Positions 54,189 to 63,165 are shown, numbered from the stretch's first letter. The stretch is DNA of 64,000 bases from Streptomyces sp. NBC_01296 (GCF_035984415.1 NZ_CP130720.1:4650001-4714000), one strand, 5' to 3'. Made by a program: numbers and translations. The notes: generated by a model not told the origin, from the sequence alone.

Positions 54189-54243
54189 CCGGAAGCGGCG
54201 GTGGAGGGCGCCGGCGAGGGCGTCGCGTACCGTGCGTATCGGT

Positions 54244-54267
54244 CGATCAGCCACAAGTGGCTGATCG
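54244..54267 (+). terminator. Inverted repeat after the hypothetical gene
   Basis: A perfect 11-bp palindrome CGATCAGCCAC-AA-GTGGCTGATCG begins 56 nt past the stop. The very short loop means it could be a cruciform or operator as well as a terminator. Confidence 0.5.
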
Positions 54268-54746
54268 GAGGCTTGATCACCACATTCAGGCCTTAGTGCC
54301 AGGACCTACGTCCCGATACGGGCCATTGGCCCAAGCGTGACGGACCGCACTTACTACACCCTTGCGCCCTTCCCCTACCCTCGTGCCAAAATAGGACAAG
54401 GAGTCCGGGGAGGGTTCCTTCCGCCCAACTATGGGCGGAATGCTCGGCATTGCACTCTACGGGGGGTCCTGACGACTCCTGATCGCTCTGTGACTGATCG
54501 TCACAGTGGGGTGACTGTCCGTTATGGGACGGTCCATCGGCTTCCGCCGCTGATGAACACCTCGGAGGGCAATTCCATCGGTTTGGCCGTCGAGGCTGGA
54601 CGGATGGTGTAGTTGTAGTGCCGAGGACAAGCCGTTCGTCCTATAACCGACTCGGCCCGCGTATGTCCATTTCGGGCAACGCGGGCCAAGGTGCAGAATT
54701 TAGAGGAAAGAACCGAGATGGTTCGGTTCTCCCGAGGAGGCCGCTC
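54268..54746 (+). promoter_or_regulatory. Long bldC upstream region
   Basis: This 479-bp stretch has no convincing gene and is less GC-rich than the surroundings. It holds the inverted repeat GTGAC-TGATC-GTCAC at 54490-54504, followed by a further GTGACTGTCC at 54511. Such a long untranslated or promoter region fits a developmental regulator that integrates several inputs. Confidence 0.5.
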
Positions 54747-54953
54747 ATGACCGCTCGCACCCCTGATGCCGAGCCGCTGCTGACCCCGGCTGAGGTTGCC
54801 ACGATGTTCCGCGTGGACCCGAAGACGGTCACCCGCTGGGCCAAGGCTGGCAAGCTCACGTCCATCCGCACCCTGGGTGGACACCGCCGATACCGCGAGG
54901 CCGAGGTTCGCGCACTGCTCGCGGGAATTCCGCAGCAGCGCAGCGAGGCCTGA
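54747..54953 (+). CDS. bldC: Developmental regulator BldC (MerR-like)
   Basis: A 68-residue protein that consists only of a MerR-type winged helix: LLTPAEVATMFRVDPKTVTR, WAKAGKLTSIRTLGGHRRYR, EAEVRALLAG. BldC lacks the coiled coil of classical MerR proteins and binds direct repeats head-to-tail. It represses sporulation genes and holds Streptomyces in vegetative growth. The ATG at 54747 follows GAGGAGG by 7 nt. A strong terminator follows. Confidence 0.96.
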   Translation: MTARTPDAEPLLTPAEVATMFRVDPKTVTRWAKAGKLTSIRTLGGHRRYREAEVRALLAGIPQQRSEA

Positions 54954-55068
54954 GGTCGCGCAAGCACGTAAGCACCCCGCTTTACCGGGCTTGAATCGGG
55001 TCCCCCAATCCGATGAAACCCACATGGCTTCAAACGCTCGGACCTGCCCCAACAGGTTCTCGGCGTTC

Positions 55069-55108
55069 GATCGCGCTGGACTCCGCCGGGTCCAGCGCGA
55101 TCTTTTTT
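55069..55108 (+). terminator. Canonical Rho-independent terminator after bldC
   Basis: A perfect 13-bp stem GATCGCGCTGGAC/GTCCAGCGCGATC with an 8-nt loop, followed by seven T residues. U-tracts this clean are rare in Streptomyces. Confidence 0.9.
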
Positions 55109-55494
55109 TATGTCCGGGGACGGCGGAATCGGGCTGGTGCGGGGCGCCGACGGAGTGGGTGCCATTGCACATATTAAATCGAGCACGCGTATGGGTGCGA
55201 TAAATGTGCGAGTCTCAAAAACTCATGTGGTGACTCCCGTCACAGGCTGTCACTCTTGTACAACCCGCAATGCACCCGTAAGGGGACGTGCGTCGCAGAG
55301 TGCCTCATGCGGATGGGGGATTTTCGCTGCGGATGCCCGGGCAGGGCCGAGGTGAACCCCCAGGGACCCCCAGGAGCCTCTGGCGGCCCCTGAGCGGCCG
55401 CCGGGGCCCTCAAGGGGGCGCGCAGCGGCGGCGGATGGGCCGGCGGGCCGGGCGGACGGTGTGGCGGGGTGGGGTCGGAAGGTGCCGACAACGC
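55109..55494. other. Gene-free AT-richer stretch between bldC and tRNA-Asp
   Basis: Positions 55150-55280 are unusually AT-rich for this genome (ATATTAAATCGAG, GATAAATGTG, CTCAAAAACTCATG). GTGACTCCCGTCAC at 55230-55243 fits the Streptomyces Crp consensus GTG-N6-GNCAC. No credible coding frame was found. The rest (55380-55490) is GC-rich with no clear element. Confidence 0.5.
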
Positions 55495-55531
55495 ATCAGG
55501 GCCCGTATCCCTGGGGGATACGGGCCCTGAT
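55495..55531 (-). terminator. Terminator after tRNA-Asp
   Basis: A perfect 17-bp stem, with arms starting ATCAGGGCCCGTATCCC, and a 3-nt loop, 8 nt past the tRNA 3' end. Confidence 0.85.
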
Positions 55532-55538
55532 GTTGTTG

Positions 55539-55612
55539 CGAACCTGACGGGACTTGAACCCGCGACCTCCACCTTGACAGGGTGGCGAGCTAACCAACTG
55601 CTCCACAGGTCC
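55539..55612 (-). tRNA. tRNA-Asp (anticodon GTC), copy 1
   Basis: A 74-nt tRNA with acceptor GGACCTG/CAGGTTC, anticodon stem CCACC/GGTGG with loop CTGTCAA, and T-arm GGGTTCAAGTCCC. A second tRNA-Asp lies at 62007-62080 and differs only in the acceptor stem. Confidence 0.95.
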
Positions 55613-55681
55613 TTGATTTGCGGCCGTTGGGCGGCTGCGAATCAGACTGTACCCCAGCTCAGGGGGTGCAGTCGAACCCGA

Positions 55682-58600
55682 TCAGCGGGCGGGGCCCGGG
55701 GCCGCCGCGTCCACCGCCTTCACGATCCGTTTGTCGGAGACCGGGTACGCCGTTCCGAGCGCGTGCGCGAAGTAGCTGACCCGGAGTTCCTCGATCATCC
55801 AGCGGATGTCGGTGACCGCGGAGGGCACCGGCCGGCCCTTCGGCAGCTGCTCCAGCAGCCACGCGTACTCGTCCTGCATCTCGTGGACCTTCTCCATGCG
55901 CGTGGTGTCGCGCTGGGCGCCCGTCGGCATCTGCTGGAGCCGCCGGTCCACCGCCACCAGGTAGCGCATCAGGTCCGCAAGCCGCCGCAGGCCCGTCAGG
56001 GTGACGAAGCCGGCCGGCACGAGGGCCGCCAGCTGCCTCTTCACGTCCTGCACGTTCGCCACCAGGGCCAGGCTGTTCACGGCCTTCAGGCGGCGCTCAC
56101 AGGCCTGCCAGGCGGCCAGTACCTGCTGCACCTGGCCCACCGTCCGCACGGTCGTGTCCACCAGGTCGGCGCGTACGGCCTCGTAGAGCGCGCGGAAGCC
56201 CGCCTCGTCCCAGGCCGGGCCGCCGTGGTCGGCGATCAGCTTGTCGGCCGCGGCGGTCGCGCAGTCGTCGAACAGCGCCTGGATGGAGCCGTGCGGATTG
56301 CGGGACAGGGCCAGCTTCTGCTGGTTGGTCAGGTGGTCCGAGGCGAACTTCGCCGGGTTCACCGGGATGTTCAGCAGGATGAGGCGCCGGGTGCCCAGCC
56401 ACATCGCCTGCTGCTGCTCGGCCTCCGTGTCGAAGAGCCGTACGGAGACGCTCGCACCCTCGTCCACCAGCGCCGGGTACGCCTTCACCGGCTGCCCGGC
56501 CCGCCGGGTCTCGAAGACCTTGGTCAGCGTGCCGATCGTCCAGTCGGTCAGACCGGTGCGCTCCAGCGACTCCCCGCCCGCCCGCTCGGCGGTGGCCGCG
56601 GCGGCCTTGGAGAGGGCCTGGCGGGCCTTCGGCTTCAGCTTCAGCCGCAGGGCCTCCAGGTCCTTGTCCTCGGCGAGGTTCTTGCGGCGCTCGTCGATGA
56701 TCCGGAAGGTGATCTTCAGATGGTCCGGGATCCGGGACAGGTCGAAGTCCTCGGCGGAGACCGGGACCCCGACCATCCGCTGGAGCTCGCGCGCCAGGGT
56801 GGCCGGCAGCGGCTCCTGCAGCGGCACCGCAGTGTCCAGGAAGCGGGTAGCGAAGTTCGGCGCGGGCACGTAGTGCCGGCGGATCGGCTTCGGGAGGGAC
56901 CGGATCAGCTCGGTGACGACCTCGGCCCGCAGGCCCGGGATCTGCCAGTCGAAGCCCTCGCCGGTGACCTGGTTCAGCACATGGAGCGGGATGTGGACGG
57001 TCACGCCGTCCGCGTCCGCGCCGGGCTCGAACTGGTAGGTCACCCGGAACGTGAGCTGCCCCTGCCGCCAGGAGTCCGGATAGTCGGCCTTGGTGACCCC
57101 GGCCGCCTTCTCCGTGAGCAGCATCTCGCGCTCGAAGTCGAGGAGTTCGGGCTCCTCGCGCTTCTTGTGCTTCCACCAGGAGTCGAAGTGCGCCCCGGAG
57201 ACCACGTGCTCGGGGATCCGCTGGTCGTAGAAGTCGAAGAGGGTCTCGTCGTCGACCACGATGTCGCGGCGCCGCGCCCGGTTCTCGAGCTCCTCGACCT
57301 CGGTGAGGAGCTTGCGGTTGTCGGCGTAGAACTTGTGGTGCGTGCGCCAGTCGCCCTCGACCAGTGCGTTGCGGATGAACAGCTCGCGCGAGACCTCGGC
57401 GTCGATCCGGCCGTAGTTGATCTTCCGCTGGGCGACGATCGGCACGCCGTACAGCGTGACCTTCTCGTACGCCATGACGGCCGCCTGGTCCTTCTCCCAG
57501 TGCGGCTCGCTGTACGTGCGCTTGATCAGGTGCTGGGCCAGCGGCTCGACCCACTCGGGCTCCACCTTGGCGTTGACCCGGGCCCACAGCCGCGAGGTCT
57601 CCACCAGCTCGGCCGACATGAGGAACTTCGGCTGCTTCTTGAAGAGCGCCGAGCCCGGGAAGATCGCGAACTTGGCGGAGCGGGCGCCGAGGTACTCGTT
57701 CTTGTCGGTGTCCTTGAGGCCGATGTGCGAGAGCAGTCCGGCCAGCAGCGAGATGTGCACGCTCGTCTCGGGGGCGTCGGCCTCGTTGACGTGGATGCCC
57801 ATGCCCTTGGCGACCGTACGCAGCTGCGAGTAGATGTCCTGCCACTCGCGGATCCGCAGGAAGTTCAGGTACTCCTGCTTGCACATCCGGCGGAACGAGG
57901 ACGAGCCGCGCTCCTTCTGCTGCTCGCGGAGGTAGCGCCACATGTTCAGGAACGAGAGGAAGTCGCTCGTCTCGTCCTTGAAGCGGGCGTGGTTCTGGTC
58001 GGCCTGCGTCTGCTTGTCCGAGGGCCGCTCGCGCGGGTCCTGGATGGACAGGGCCGCCGCGATGACCATGACCTCGCGGACGCAGTTGTTCTTGTCGGCC
58101 TCGACGACCATGCGGGCCAGGCGCGGGTCCACGGGCAGCTGCGAGAGCTGGCGGCCCATCTGCGTGAGCCGCCTCGACGGATCCTTCTCGGACGGGTCCA
58201 GGGCCCCGAGCTCCTGGAGCAGCTGGACGCCGTCGCGGATGTTGCGGTGGTCCGGCGGGTCGATGAAGGGGAACTTCTCGATCTCGCCGAGACCGGCCGC
58301 GGTCATCTGCAGGATGACGGAGGCCAGGTTGGTGCGCAGGATCTCGGCGTCCGTGAACTCGGGACGGGAGAGGAAGTCGTCCTCGGAGTAGAGCCGGATG
58401 CAGATGCCGTCGCTGGTACGGCCGCAGCGGCCCTTGCGCTGGTTGGCGCTGGCCTGGGAGATCCGCTCGATGGGCAGCCGCTGGACCTTGGTGCGGTGGC
58501 TGTAGCGGGAGATCCGGGCGTTGCCCGGGTCGATCACGTACTTGATGCCGGGGACGGTGAGGGAGGTCTCGGCGACGTTGGTGGCGAGAACGATCCTGCG

Positions 58601-59617
58601 CCCCGTGTGCTGCTGGAACACACGGTGCTGCTCGGCGTGCGAGAGGCGGGCGTAGAGGGGGAGGACTTCTGTGAACCGCAGGTTCCGCTTGTTCAGCGCG
58701 TCCGCCGTGTCGCGGATCTCGCGCTCGCCGGAGAGGAAGACCAGGACGTCGCCCGGCCCTTCGGACTGGAGCTCGTCCACGGCCTCGCAGATCGCGGTGA
58801 TCTGGTCGCGGTCGCTCTCCTCGCTGTCGTCCTCGAGGAGCGGGCGGTAGCGCACCTCGACCGGGTACGTACGGCCGCTGACCTCGACGATCGGGGCCTC
58901 GCCGAAGTGCCGGGAGAACCGCTCCGGGTCGATGGTCGCCGAGGTGATCACGACCTTGAGGTCGGGGCGCTTCGGCAGCAGCTGGGAGAGGTAGCCGAGC
59001 AGGAAGTCGATGTTGAGGGACCGCTCGTGGGCCTCGTCGATGATGATCGTGTCGTACGCGCGCAGCTCGCGGTCCGTCTGGATCTCGGCGAGCAGGATGC
59101 CGTCCGTCATCAGCTTCACGAAGGTCGCGTCCTGGTCCACCTGGTCGGTGAACCGGACCTTCCAGCCGACCGTCTGGCCGATCTCGGACTTCAGCTCCTC
59201 GGCGATGCGCTCCGCGACGGTGCGGGCGGCGATCCGGCGGGGCTGGGTGTGCCCGATCATGCCCCGGACGCCGCGGCCCAGCTCCATGCAGATCTTGGGG
59301 ATCTGCGTGGTTTTGCCGGAACCGGTCTCACCGGCGACGATCACGACCTGGTGGTCGCGTATCGCCTCGGCGATCTCGTCCTTCTTCTGGCTGACGGGCA
59401 GGTTCTCGGGATACGTGACCTCCGGCATCCGCGAGGCACGGCCGGCGAGTCGCGCGGCGGCCTTCTCGGCCTCCGCGGCGATCTCGTCGAGCACGGCCTG
59501 CTTGGCCTCGGGCTTGCGGATGCGGCGGGCGCCTTCGAGGCGGCGGCCGAGGCGGTGCGCGTCACGGAGGGAGATCTCACCGAGAAGCGTCTGCAGGGCG
59601 GCGAAGGAAGTAGACAT
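55682..59617 (-). CDS. hrpA: ATP-dependent RNA helicase HrpA
   Basis: A 1311-residue DEAH-box helicase, the full length of the bacterial HrpA family. Walker A is GETGSGKTTQ (about 96-105), motif II IIIDEAHERSLN, motif III SATID and motif VI QRKGRCGRTSDG; helicase-associated and OB-like domains follow (YARLSHAEQHRVFQ through the FLRIREWQDIYSQLR region). The long C-terminal DUF3418 region (about 650-1300) carries VHIPLHVLNQVTGEGFDWQI. It unwinds RNA and helps resolve stalled ribosomes, as shown for E. coli. Alone in its transcription unit. Confidence 0.95.
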   Translation of the reverse strand: MSTSFAALQTLLGEISLRDAHRLGRRLEGARRIRKPEAKQAVLDEIAAEAEKAAARLAGRASRMPEVTYPENLPVSQKKDEIAEAIRDHQVVIVAGETGSGKTTQIPKICMELGRGVRGMIGHTQPRRIAARTVAERIAEELKSEIGQTVGWKVRFTDQVDQDATFVKLMTDGILLAEIQTDRELRAYDTIIIDEAHERSLNIDFLLGYLSQLLPKRPDLKVVITSATIDPERFSRHFGEAPIVEVSGRTYPVEVRYRPLLEDDSEESDRDQITAICEAVDELQSEGPGDVLVFLSGEREIRDTADALNKRNLRFTEVLPLYARLSHAEQHRVFQQHTGRRIVLATNVAETSLTVPGIKYVIDPGNARISRYSHRTKVQRLPIERISQASANQRKGRCGRTSDGICIRLYSEDDFLSRPEFTDAEILRTNLASVILQMTAAGLGEIEKFPFIDPPDHRNIRDGVQLLQELGALDPSEKDPSRRLTQMGRQLSQLPVDPRLARMVVEADKNNCVREVMVIAAALSIQDPRERPSDKQTQADQNHARFKDETSDFLSFLNMWRYLREQQKERGSSSFRRMCKQEYLNFLRIREWQDIYSQLRTVAKGMGIHVNEADAPETSVHISLLAGLLSHIGLKDTDKNEYLGARSAKFAIFPGSALFKKQPKFLMSAELVETSRLWARVNAKVEPEWVEPLAQHLIKRTYSEPHWEKDQAAVMAYEKVTLYGVPIVAQRKINYGRIDAEVSRELFIRNALVEGDWRTHHKFYADNRKLLTEVEELENRARRRDIVVDDETLFDFYDQRIPEHVVSGAHFDSWWKHKKREEPELLDFEREMLLTEKAAGVTKADYPDSWRQGQLTFRVTYQFEPGADADGVTVHIPLHVLNQVTGEGFDWQIPGLRAEVVTELIRSLPKPIRRHYVPAPNFATRFLDTAVPLQEPLPATLARELQRMVGVPVSAEDFDLSRIPDHLKITFRIIDERRKNLAEDKDLEALRLKLKPKARQALSKAAAATAERAGGESLERTGLTDWTIGTLTKVFETRRAGQPVKAYPALVDEGASVSVRLFDTEAEQQQAMWLGTRRLILLNIPVNPAKFASDHLTNQQKLALSRNPHGSIQALFDDCATAAADKLIADHGGPAWDEAGFRALYEAVRADLVDTTVRTVGQVQQVLAAWQACERRLKAVNSLALVANVQDVKRQLAALVPAGFVTLTGLRRLADLMRYLVAVDRRLQQMPTGAQRDTTRMEKVHEMQDEYAWLLEQLPKGRPVPSAVTDIRWMIEELRVSYFAHALGTAYPVSDKRIVKAVDAAAPGPAR

Positions 59618-59735
59618 ACCTGATCGAGGATCTCACCCGCAGGTGCCGGGTGGCGAACGCATTTGTGCCCCCTCCCCGTACCATTTCGGGACGAGATCGC
59701 CTGAACCGACCCGCCGACCGAGTGAGAGGCCCGCC

Positions 59736-60164
59736 ATGTCCCGCGTCCGTGGAGTGTGGTGGCTGCTCGGCGCCGTTCTCGCGGTCCTGGTGGGGTGCGC
59801 GGTGCCCGCGGCGCCGACTCCGCATTCGGGTCCGCTTCCGAGTGCGGCGTCCGCTTCGGCCTCCGCTTCGGCGGCCGGTTCGGCCGCAGCTTCGGCCGCA
59901 GCTTCAGCCGCTGCTCCGGCCACTGCTCCTGTCCACGCCGTGGCCTCCGCCGACCGGGGGCCCTCGTGTGATCCCGGGACCCGGGACCACGGGCAGGCCC
60001 CGGGCGTGCCGCCCCGCGGTGCCGGGGAGCACGCCCACGCCCCGGTGGGGCGGACCGCCGTGGAACAGGCCTGGGCGGACCGGGTGGCGCAGGTGCGGGT
60101 GCTCGTACGGGGGCCGGACCAGCCGGCTCCGGGGCCGGTGGAGCTGTCCGTGATGCGGGTGTAG
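59736..60164 (+). CDS. Small lipoprotein, Ala/Ser-rich
   Basis: A 142-residue protein from the ATG at 59736, which follows GAGAGG. It has a signal peptide (VWWLLGAVLAVLVGC) ending in a lipobox-like LVGC at Cys21. Residues about 35-65 are an Ala/Ser low-complexity stretch. The rest (GRTAVEQAWADRVAQVRVLV) has no recognised domain. It precedes the DsbA-like gene by 55 bp in the same direction, so an envelope role near thiol redox is possible but unproven. Confidence 0.7.
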   Translation: MSRVRGVWWLLGAVLAVLVGCAVPAAPTPHSGPLPSAASASASASAAGSAAASAAASAAAPATAPVHAVASADRGPSCDPGTRDHGQAPGVPPRGAGEHAHAPVGRTAVEQAWADRVAQVRVLVRGPDQPAPGPVELSVMRV

Positions 60165-60219
60165 AGGACCGGCCCTCCCGCCGGTCCACCTTCACCACGC
60201 GCAGCTCTGGAGCACCCGT

Positions 60220-61029
60220 ATGTCCCCTTCCCCTTCCCGTCCGCGTTCCTCTTCTTCCGCTTCTTCTTCCGCTTCCGCGCGCAAGCGGCTGCTGATCTCC
60301 GCCGGGGTCGCGGTCGCCGCCGTCACCCTCGGGATCGTGTCCTGGCAGGCCACCGCGCCCGAGGACAGGCCCGCCCGGAACTCCTCCTCGGCCGCGGCCG
60401 CGCCCAAGGGCTCCGACGTCCACGCCGAGCTGGCGAAGCTGGCCCGCCGCGAGTCCGGCGACCAGCTCGCCGCCGGCCGGGCCGACGCCCCCGTCGTGCT
60501 GATCGAGTACTCCGACTTCAAGTGCGGCTACTGCGGCAAGTTCGCCCGCGACACCGAACCCGAACTGGTGAAGAAGTACGTCGAGGACGGCACCCTGCGC
60601 ATCGAGTGGCGCAACTTCCCGATCTTCGGCGCCGACTCCGAGGCCGCCGCCAAGGCCGCCTGGGCCGCCGGGCAGCAAGGCCGGTTCGCGCAGTTCCACG
60701 CCGCCGCGTACGCCGACGGCGCCAAGGAGAAGGGCTTCGGCCAGGCGCGGCTGATGGAGCTGGCCCGCGAGGCCGGGGTCCCGGACCTGGAGCGCTTCCA
60801 GCGGGACATGGCCGGCGAAGCCGCCGCGGCCGCCCTGCAGAAGGACCAGGAGGAGGGCTACCGCATCGGTGTCAGCTCCACCCCGTCCTTCCTGGTCAAC
60901 GGGCAGCCGATCGCGGGCGCCCAGCCGCTCGACGCCTTCGCCGCGGCGATCACCAAGGCCAAGGCGCAGACCAAGGCCCAGGCCGAGCCCCAGGCCGAGC
61001 CCCAGGCCGACGGCCGGGCCGCGCAGTGA
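60220..61029 (+). CDS. DsbA-family thiol-disulfide oxidoreductase, membrane-anchored
   Basis: A 269-residue protein. A Ser/Arg-rich cytoplasmic start is followed by one transmembrane anchor (about residues 23-45) and a thioredoxin-fold domain. The active site is Cys102-Gly-Tyr-Cys105 in VVLIEYSDFKCGYCGKFA, and the cis-Pro loop is VSSTPSFLVNGQPI. The C-terminal tail has a Lys/Ala/Gln repeat (QTKAQAEPQAEPQADG). It probably oxidises or reduces exported proteins. The stop overlaps the start of the CcdA-like gene (GTGA), its likely electron partner. Confidence 0.9.
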   Translation: MSPSPSRPRSSSSASSSASARKRLLISAGVAVAAVTLGIVSWQATAPEDRPARNSSSAAAAPKGSDVHAELAKLARRESGDQLAAGRADAPVVLIEYSDFKCGYCGKFARDTEPELVKKYVEDGTLRIEWRNFPIFGADSEAAAKAAWAAGQQGRFAQFHAAAYADGAKEKGFGQARLMELAREAGVPDLERFQRDMAGEAAAAALQKDQEEGYRIGVSSTPSFLVNGQPIAGAQPLDAFAAAITKAKAQTKAQAEPQAEPQADGRAAQ

Positions 61030-61871
61030 CCGGCGTCGGCGACATCGGATATCTGGCCGCACTGCTGGGCGGGCTGCTCGCGCTGCTCAGCCCGTGCAGC
61101 GCGCTGCTGCTGCCCGCGTTCTTCGCGTACTCGATCGACTCCGCCTCGCGGCTGCTGGCGCGGACCGGGATCTTCTACGCGGGCCTCGCGAGCACCCTCG
61201 TACCGCTGGGCGCGGCCGGCTCGTACGCCGGGCGGTTCTTCCACAGCAACCGCGACGGGCTGGTCCTGGCCGGCGGCTGGCTGATCATCGCGCTCGGGCT
61301 CGCGCAGATCCTGGGCCTGGGCTTCGCCTCGAAGCGGATCTCGGAGCTGTCCGGCCGGATCCGGCCGACCACCGCCCTGTCGGTGTACGCGCTGGGCGCG
61401 GTCTACGGGCTGGCCGGGTTCTGCGCCGGCCCGATCCTGGGCAGCGTCCTGACGGTGGCGGCGGTCAGCGGCAGTCCGGTCTACGGCGGCCTGCTGCTGG
61501 CGGTGTACGCGCTGGGGATGGCCGTACCGCTGTTCCTGCTGGCTCTGCTCTGGGAGCGGTTCGACCTGGGCCGGCGGCGCTGGCTGCGCGGGCGGGCCGT
61601 CCGGTTGGGCCGCTTCGAGCTGCACACCACCTCGCTGCTGTCCGGGCTGTTCTTCATCGCCCTCGGCGCGCTGTTCCTCGCGTACGACGGGGCGAGCGCG
61701 CTGCCGGGGCTGCTCGACGTGGACGACTCGTTCGCGGTGGAGCAGCGGGTCCGGTCGCTGGCGGACGCGGTCCCGGACTGGGCGCTGCTCGGGCTGGTGG
61801 CGGCGGGCGCGGCGGCCGTCGGTGTGACGCAGTGGCGTCGTCGTACCGGTCCCGAGAGCGGGGCGGAGTAA
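61026..61871 (+). CDS. CcdA-like cytochrome c biogenesis / thiol electron carrier
   Basis: A 281-residue protein with about seven transmembrane helices. The two redox cysteines of CcdA are conserved: Cys24 in LLSPCSALLLPAFF and Cys133 in LAGFCAGPILGSVL. It carries electrons from cytoplasmic thioredoxin across the membrane to extracytoplasmic thiol proteins. GTG start within the DsbA-like stop shows a coupled pair. No other cytochrome c genes are near, so the partner is likely the DsbA-like protein. Confidence 0.88.
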   Translation: MTGVGDIGYLAALLGGLLALLSPCSALLLPAFFAYSIDSASRLLARTGIFYAGLASTLVPLGAAGSYAGRFFHSNRDGLVLAGGWLIIALGLAQILGLGFASKRISELSGRIRPTTALSVYALGAVYGLAGFCAGPILGSVLTVAAVSGSPVYGGLLLAVYALGMAVPLFLLALLWERFDLGRRRWLRGRAVRLGRFELHTTSLLSGLFFIALGALFLAYDGASALPGLLDVDDSFAVEQRVRSLADAVPDWALLGLVAAGAAAVGVTQWRRRTGPESGAE

Positions 61872-61874
61872 CGC

Positions 61875-61905
61875 AGAAGGCCCCGTCCGATGGACGGGGC
61901 CTTCT
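61875..61905. terminator. Bidirectional terminator between ccdA-like gene and tRNA cluster
   Basis: The perfect 14-bp arms AGAAGGCCCCGTCC and GGACGGGGCCTTCT, with a 3-nt loop, serve both convergent units. Confidence 0.85.
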
Positions 61906-61910
61906 TGTGG

Positions 61911-61984
61911 TGGCTGGGGCCGGGGTCGAACCGGCGACCTATCGCTTTTCAGGCGATCGCTCGTACCAACTGAGCTACCCAGCC
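61911..61984 (-). tRNA. tRNA-Phe (anticodon GAA)
   Basis: A 74-nt tRNA with acceptor GGCTGGG/CCCAGCC, anticodon stem ATCGC/GCGAT with loop CTGAAAA, and T-arm GCCGGTTCGACCCCGGC. Last gene of the Glu-Asp-Phe cluster. Confidence 0.95.
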
Positions 61985-62006
61985 ACGAGACCGTTTCCGG
62001 CCTCAG

Positions 62007-62080
62007 CGATCCTGACGGGACTTGAACCCGCGACCTCCACCTTGACAGGGTGGCGAGCTAACCAACTGCTCCACAGGACC
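62007..62080 (-). tRNA. tRNA-Asp (anticodon GTC), copy 2
   Basis: A 74-nt tRNA with acceptor GGTCCTG/CAGGATC and the same anticodon (loop CTGTCAA) and T-arm as the copy at 55539-55612. Middle gene of the Glu-Asp-Phe cluster. Confidence 0.95.
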
Positions 62081-62119
62081 TTGCAGTGTGCGAGACCAAG
62101 TCTTGCACACGGTAATGCG

Positions 62120-62192
62120 TACCCCCAACGGGATTCGAACCCGTGCTACCGCCTTGAAAGGGCGGCGTCCTGGGCCACTAGACGATGAGGGC
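62120..62192 (-). tRNA. tRNA-Glu (anticodon TTC)
   Basis: A 73-nt tRNA with acceptor GCCCTCA/TGGGGGT, anticodon stem CCGCC/GGCGG with loop CTTTCAA, and T-arm ACGGGTTCGAATCCCGT. First gene of the Glu-Asp-Phe cluster. tRNA-Glu also feeds tetrapyrrole synthesis. Confidence 0.95.
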
Positions 62193-62320
62193 TAAAGGCC
62201 CGCCTGGGCGCTTTCCAGCGCGTCGGGGACGTGAGAAGCATATGGGATCCGGGGAGCTATCGCCAAAACGGTTTCTCCCCCGCAAGCCGGAGGCGCTCCC
62301 ACCGGAGGGACAATGGCCGG

Positions 62321-62671
62321 GTGCTGGAGATGACGCGCGAGGAGTTCGAAGAGCTCGTCGCAGAGGCCCTGGACCGCATCCCGCCGGAGCTGACGCGGCT
62401 GATGGACAACGTGGCGGTGTTCGTCGAGGACGAACCGCCGGCGGATGATCCCGAGCTGCTCGGGCTGTACGAGGGGACCCCGCTGACGGATCGCGGCGAG
62501 TGGTACGCCGGGGTGCTGCCGGACCGGATCACGATCTACCGGAACCCCACGTTGCGGATGTGCGAGGACCGGGAGAGCGTGATCGCGGAGACGGAGGTCA
62601 CCGTGGTGCACGAGATCGCCCATCACTTCGGGATCGACGACGAGCGGCTGCACGCGCTGGGCTACGGGTGA
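62321..62671 (+). CDS. Small zincin-like metallopeptidase-family protein
   Basis: A 116-residue protein. The C-terminal motif HEIAHHFGIDDERLHALGYG is the signature of the minimal-zincin family (two His and the catalytic Glu), preceded by a helical N-terminal half (TREEFEELVAEALDRIPPEL). The GTG at 62321 is chosen because GACAAT (62309-62314) lies 6 nt before it, consistent with a leaderless start; an ATG at 62330 is possible. The substrate is unknown. Its stop overlaps the first crcB gene (GTGA). Confidence 0.85.
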   Translation: MLEMTREEFEELVAEALDRIPPELTRLMDNVAVFVEDEPPADDPELLGLYEGTPLTDRGEWYAGVLPDRITIYRNPTLRMCEDRESVIAETEVTVVHEIAHHFGIDDERLHALGYG

Positions 62672-63165
62672 CCGGCCCGCAGCCGGGCGTCGCCGGCCCC
62701 GCCGAGGCGATCGATCCGGACGTCGACCTCCATGTGCCGGGGCAGCGCGCCGAACGGCCGGGCCCGGTGCTCACCGCGATCGCCGCGGGCGGCGCGCTCG
62801 GATCCTCGGCGCGGTACGGGGCGGCGCTGCTGTGGCCGGCCGGGCCCGGGGGCTTCCCGTGGGCGACGTTCTGGACCAACGTGATCGGCTGCGCGCTGAT
62901 CGGGGTGCTGATGGTGCTGATCAGCGAGGGCGGCCGGTCGGCGCCGCATCCGCTGGTCCGGCCGTTCCTCGGGGTCGGGGTGCTCGGCGGGTTCACCACC
63001 TTCTCCACGTACGCGGTGGACTTCTCGCGGCTGCTGGAGGAGGGGGAGCCCGGGACCGCGCTGGCGTACGCCGGGCTCACGGTGGTCGCGGCGCTGGGCG
63101 CGGTGTGGGCGGCGGCCTCGGCGACCCGCTGCGCGGCCCGCCTCGCACTGCGGGGGCGGGCGTGA
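62668..63165 (+). CDS. crcB: Fluoride exporter CrcB/FEX, first copy
   Basis: A 165-residue protein with about 35 extra N-terminal residues before the four-helix CrcB core. The family motifs are GGALGSSARYG, WATFWTNVIGC and the helix break GGFTTFSTYAVDF. CrcB (Fluc) channels are dual-topology dimers that expel fluoride. The two adjacent copies here probably form a heterodimer with fixed opposite topology. GTG start within the preceding stop. Confidence 0.93.
   Translation: MTGPQPGVAGPAEAIDPDVDLHVPGQRAERPGPVLTAIAAGGALGSSARYGAALLWPAGPGGFPWATFWTNVIGCALIGVLMVLISEGGRSAPHPLVRPFLGVGVLGGFTTFSTYAVDFSRLLEEGEPGTALAYAGLTVVAALGAVWAAASATRCAARLALRGRA

Noticed and set aside
55240..55572. Minus-strand frame beginning MEVAGSSPVRF next to tRNA-Asp
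   Set aside because: The N terminus is a translation of the tRNA-Asp T-arm and acceptor, a well-known false ORF, and the rest runs through the terminator.
55469..59623. 1384-codon open frame on the plus strand opposite hrpA
   Set aside because: It is the mirror frame of the DEAH helicase gene: composition is dictated by the high third-position GC of hrpA, and it shows no domain. The same holds for 29868-33677 (opposite dnaX/purD), 42201-44696 (opposite purL) and 18919-21585 (opposite the xanthine dehydrogenase gene).
62193..62320. Fluoride riboswitch before the zincin-crcB unit
   Set aside because: The conserved GGNGAUGG...CCGCUAA-type core of the crcB motif could not be found in the 128 bp available.
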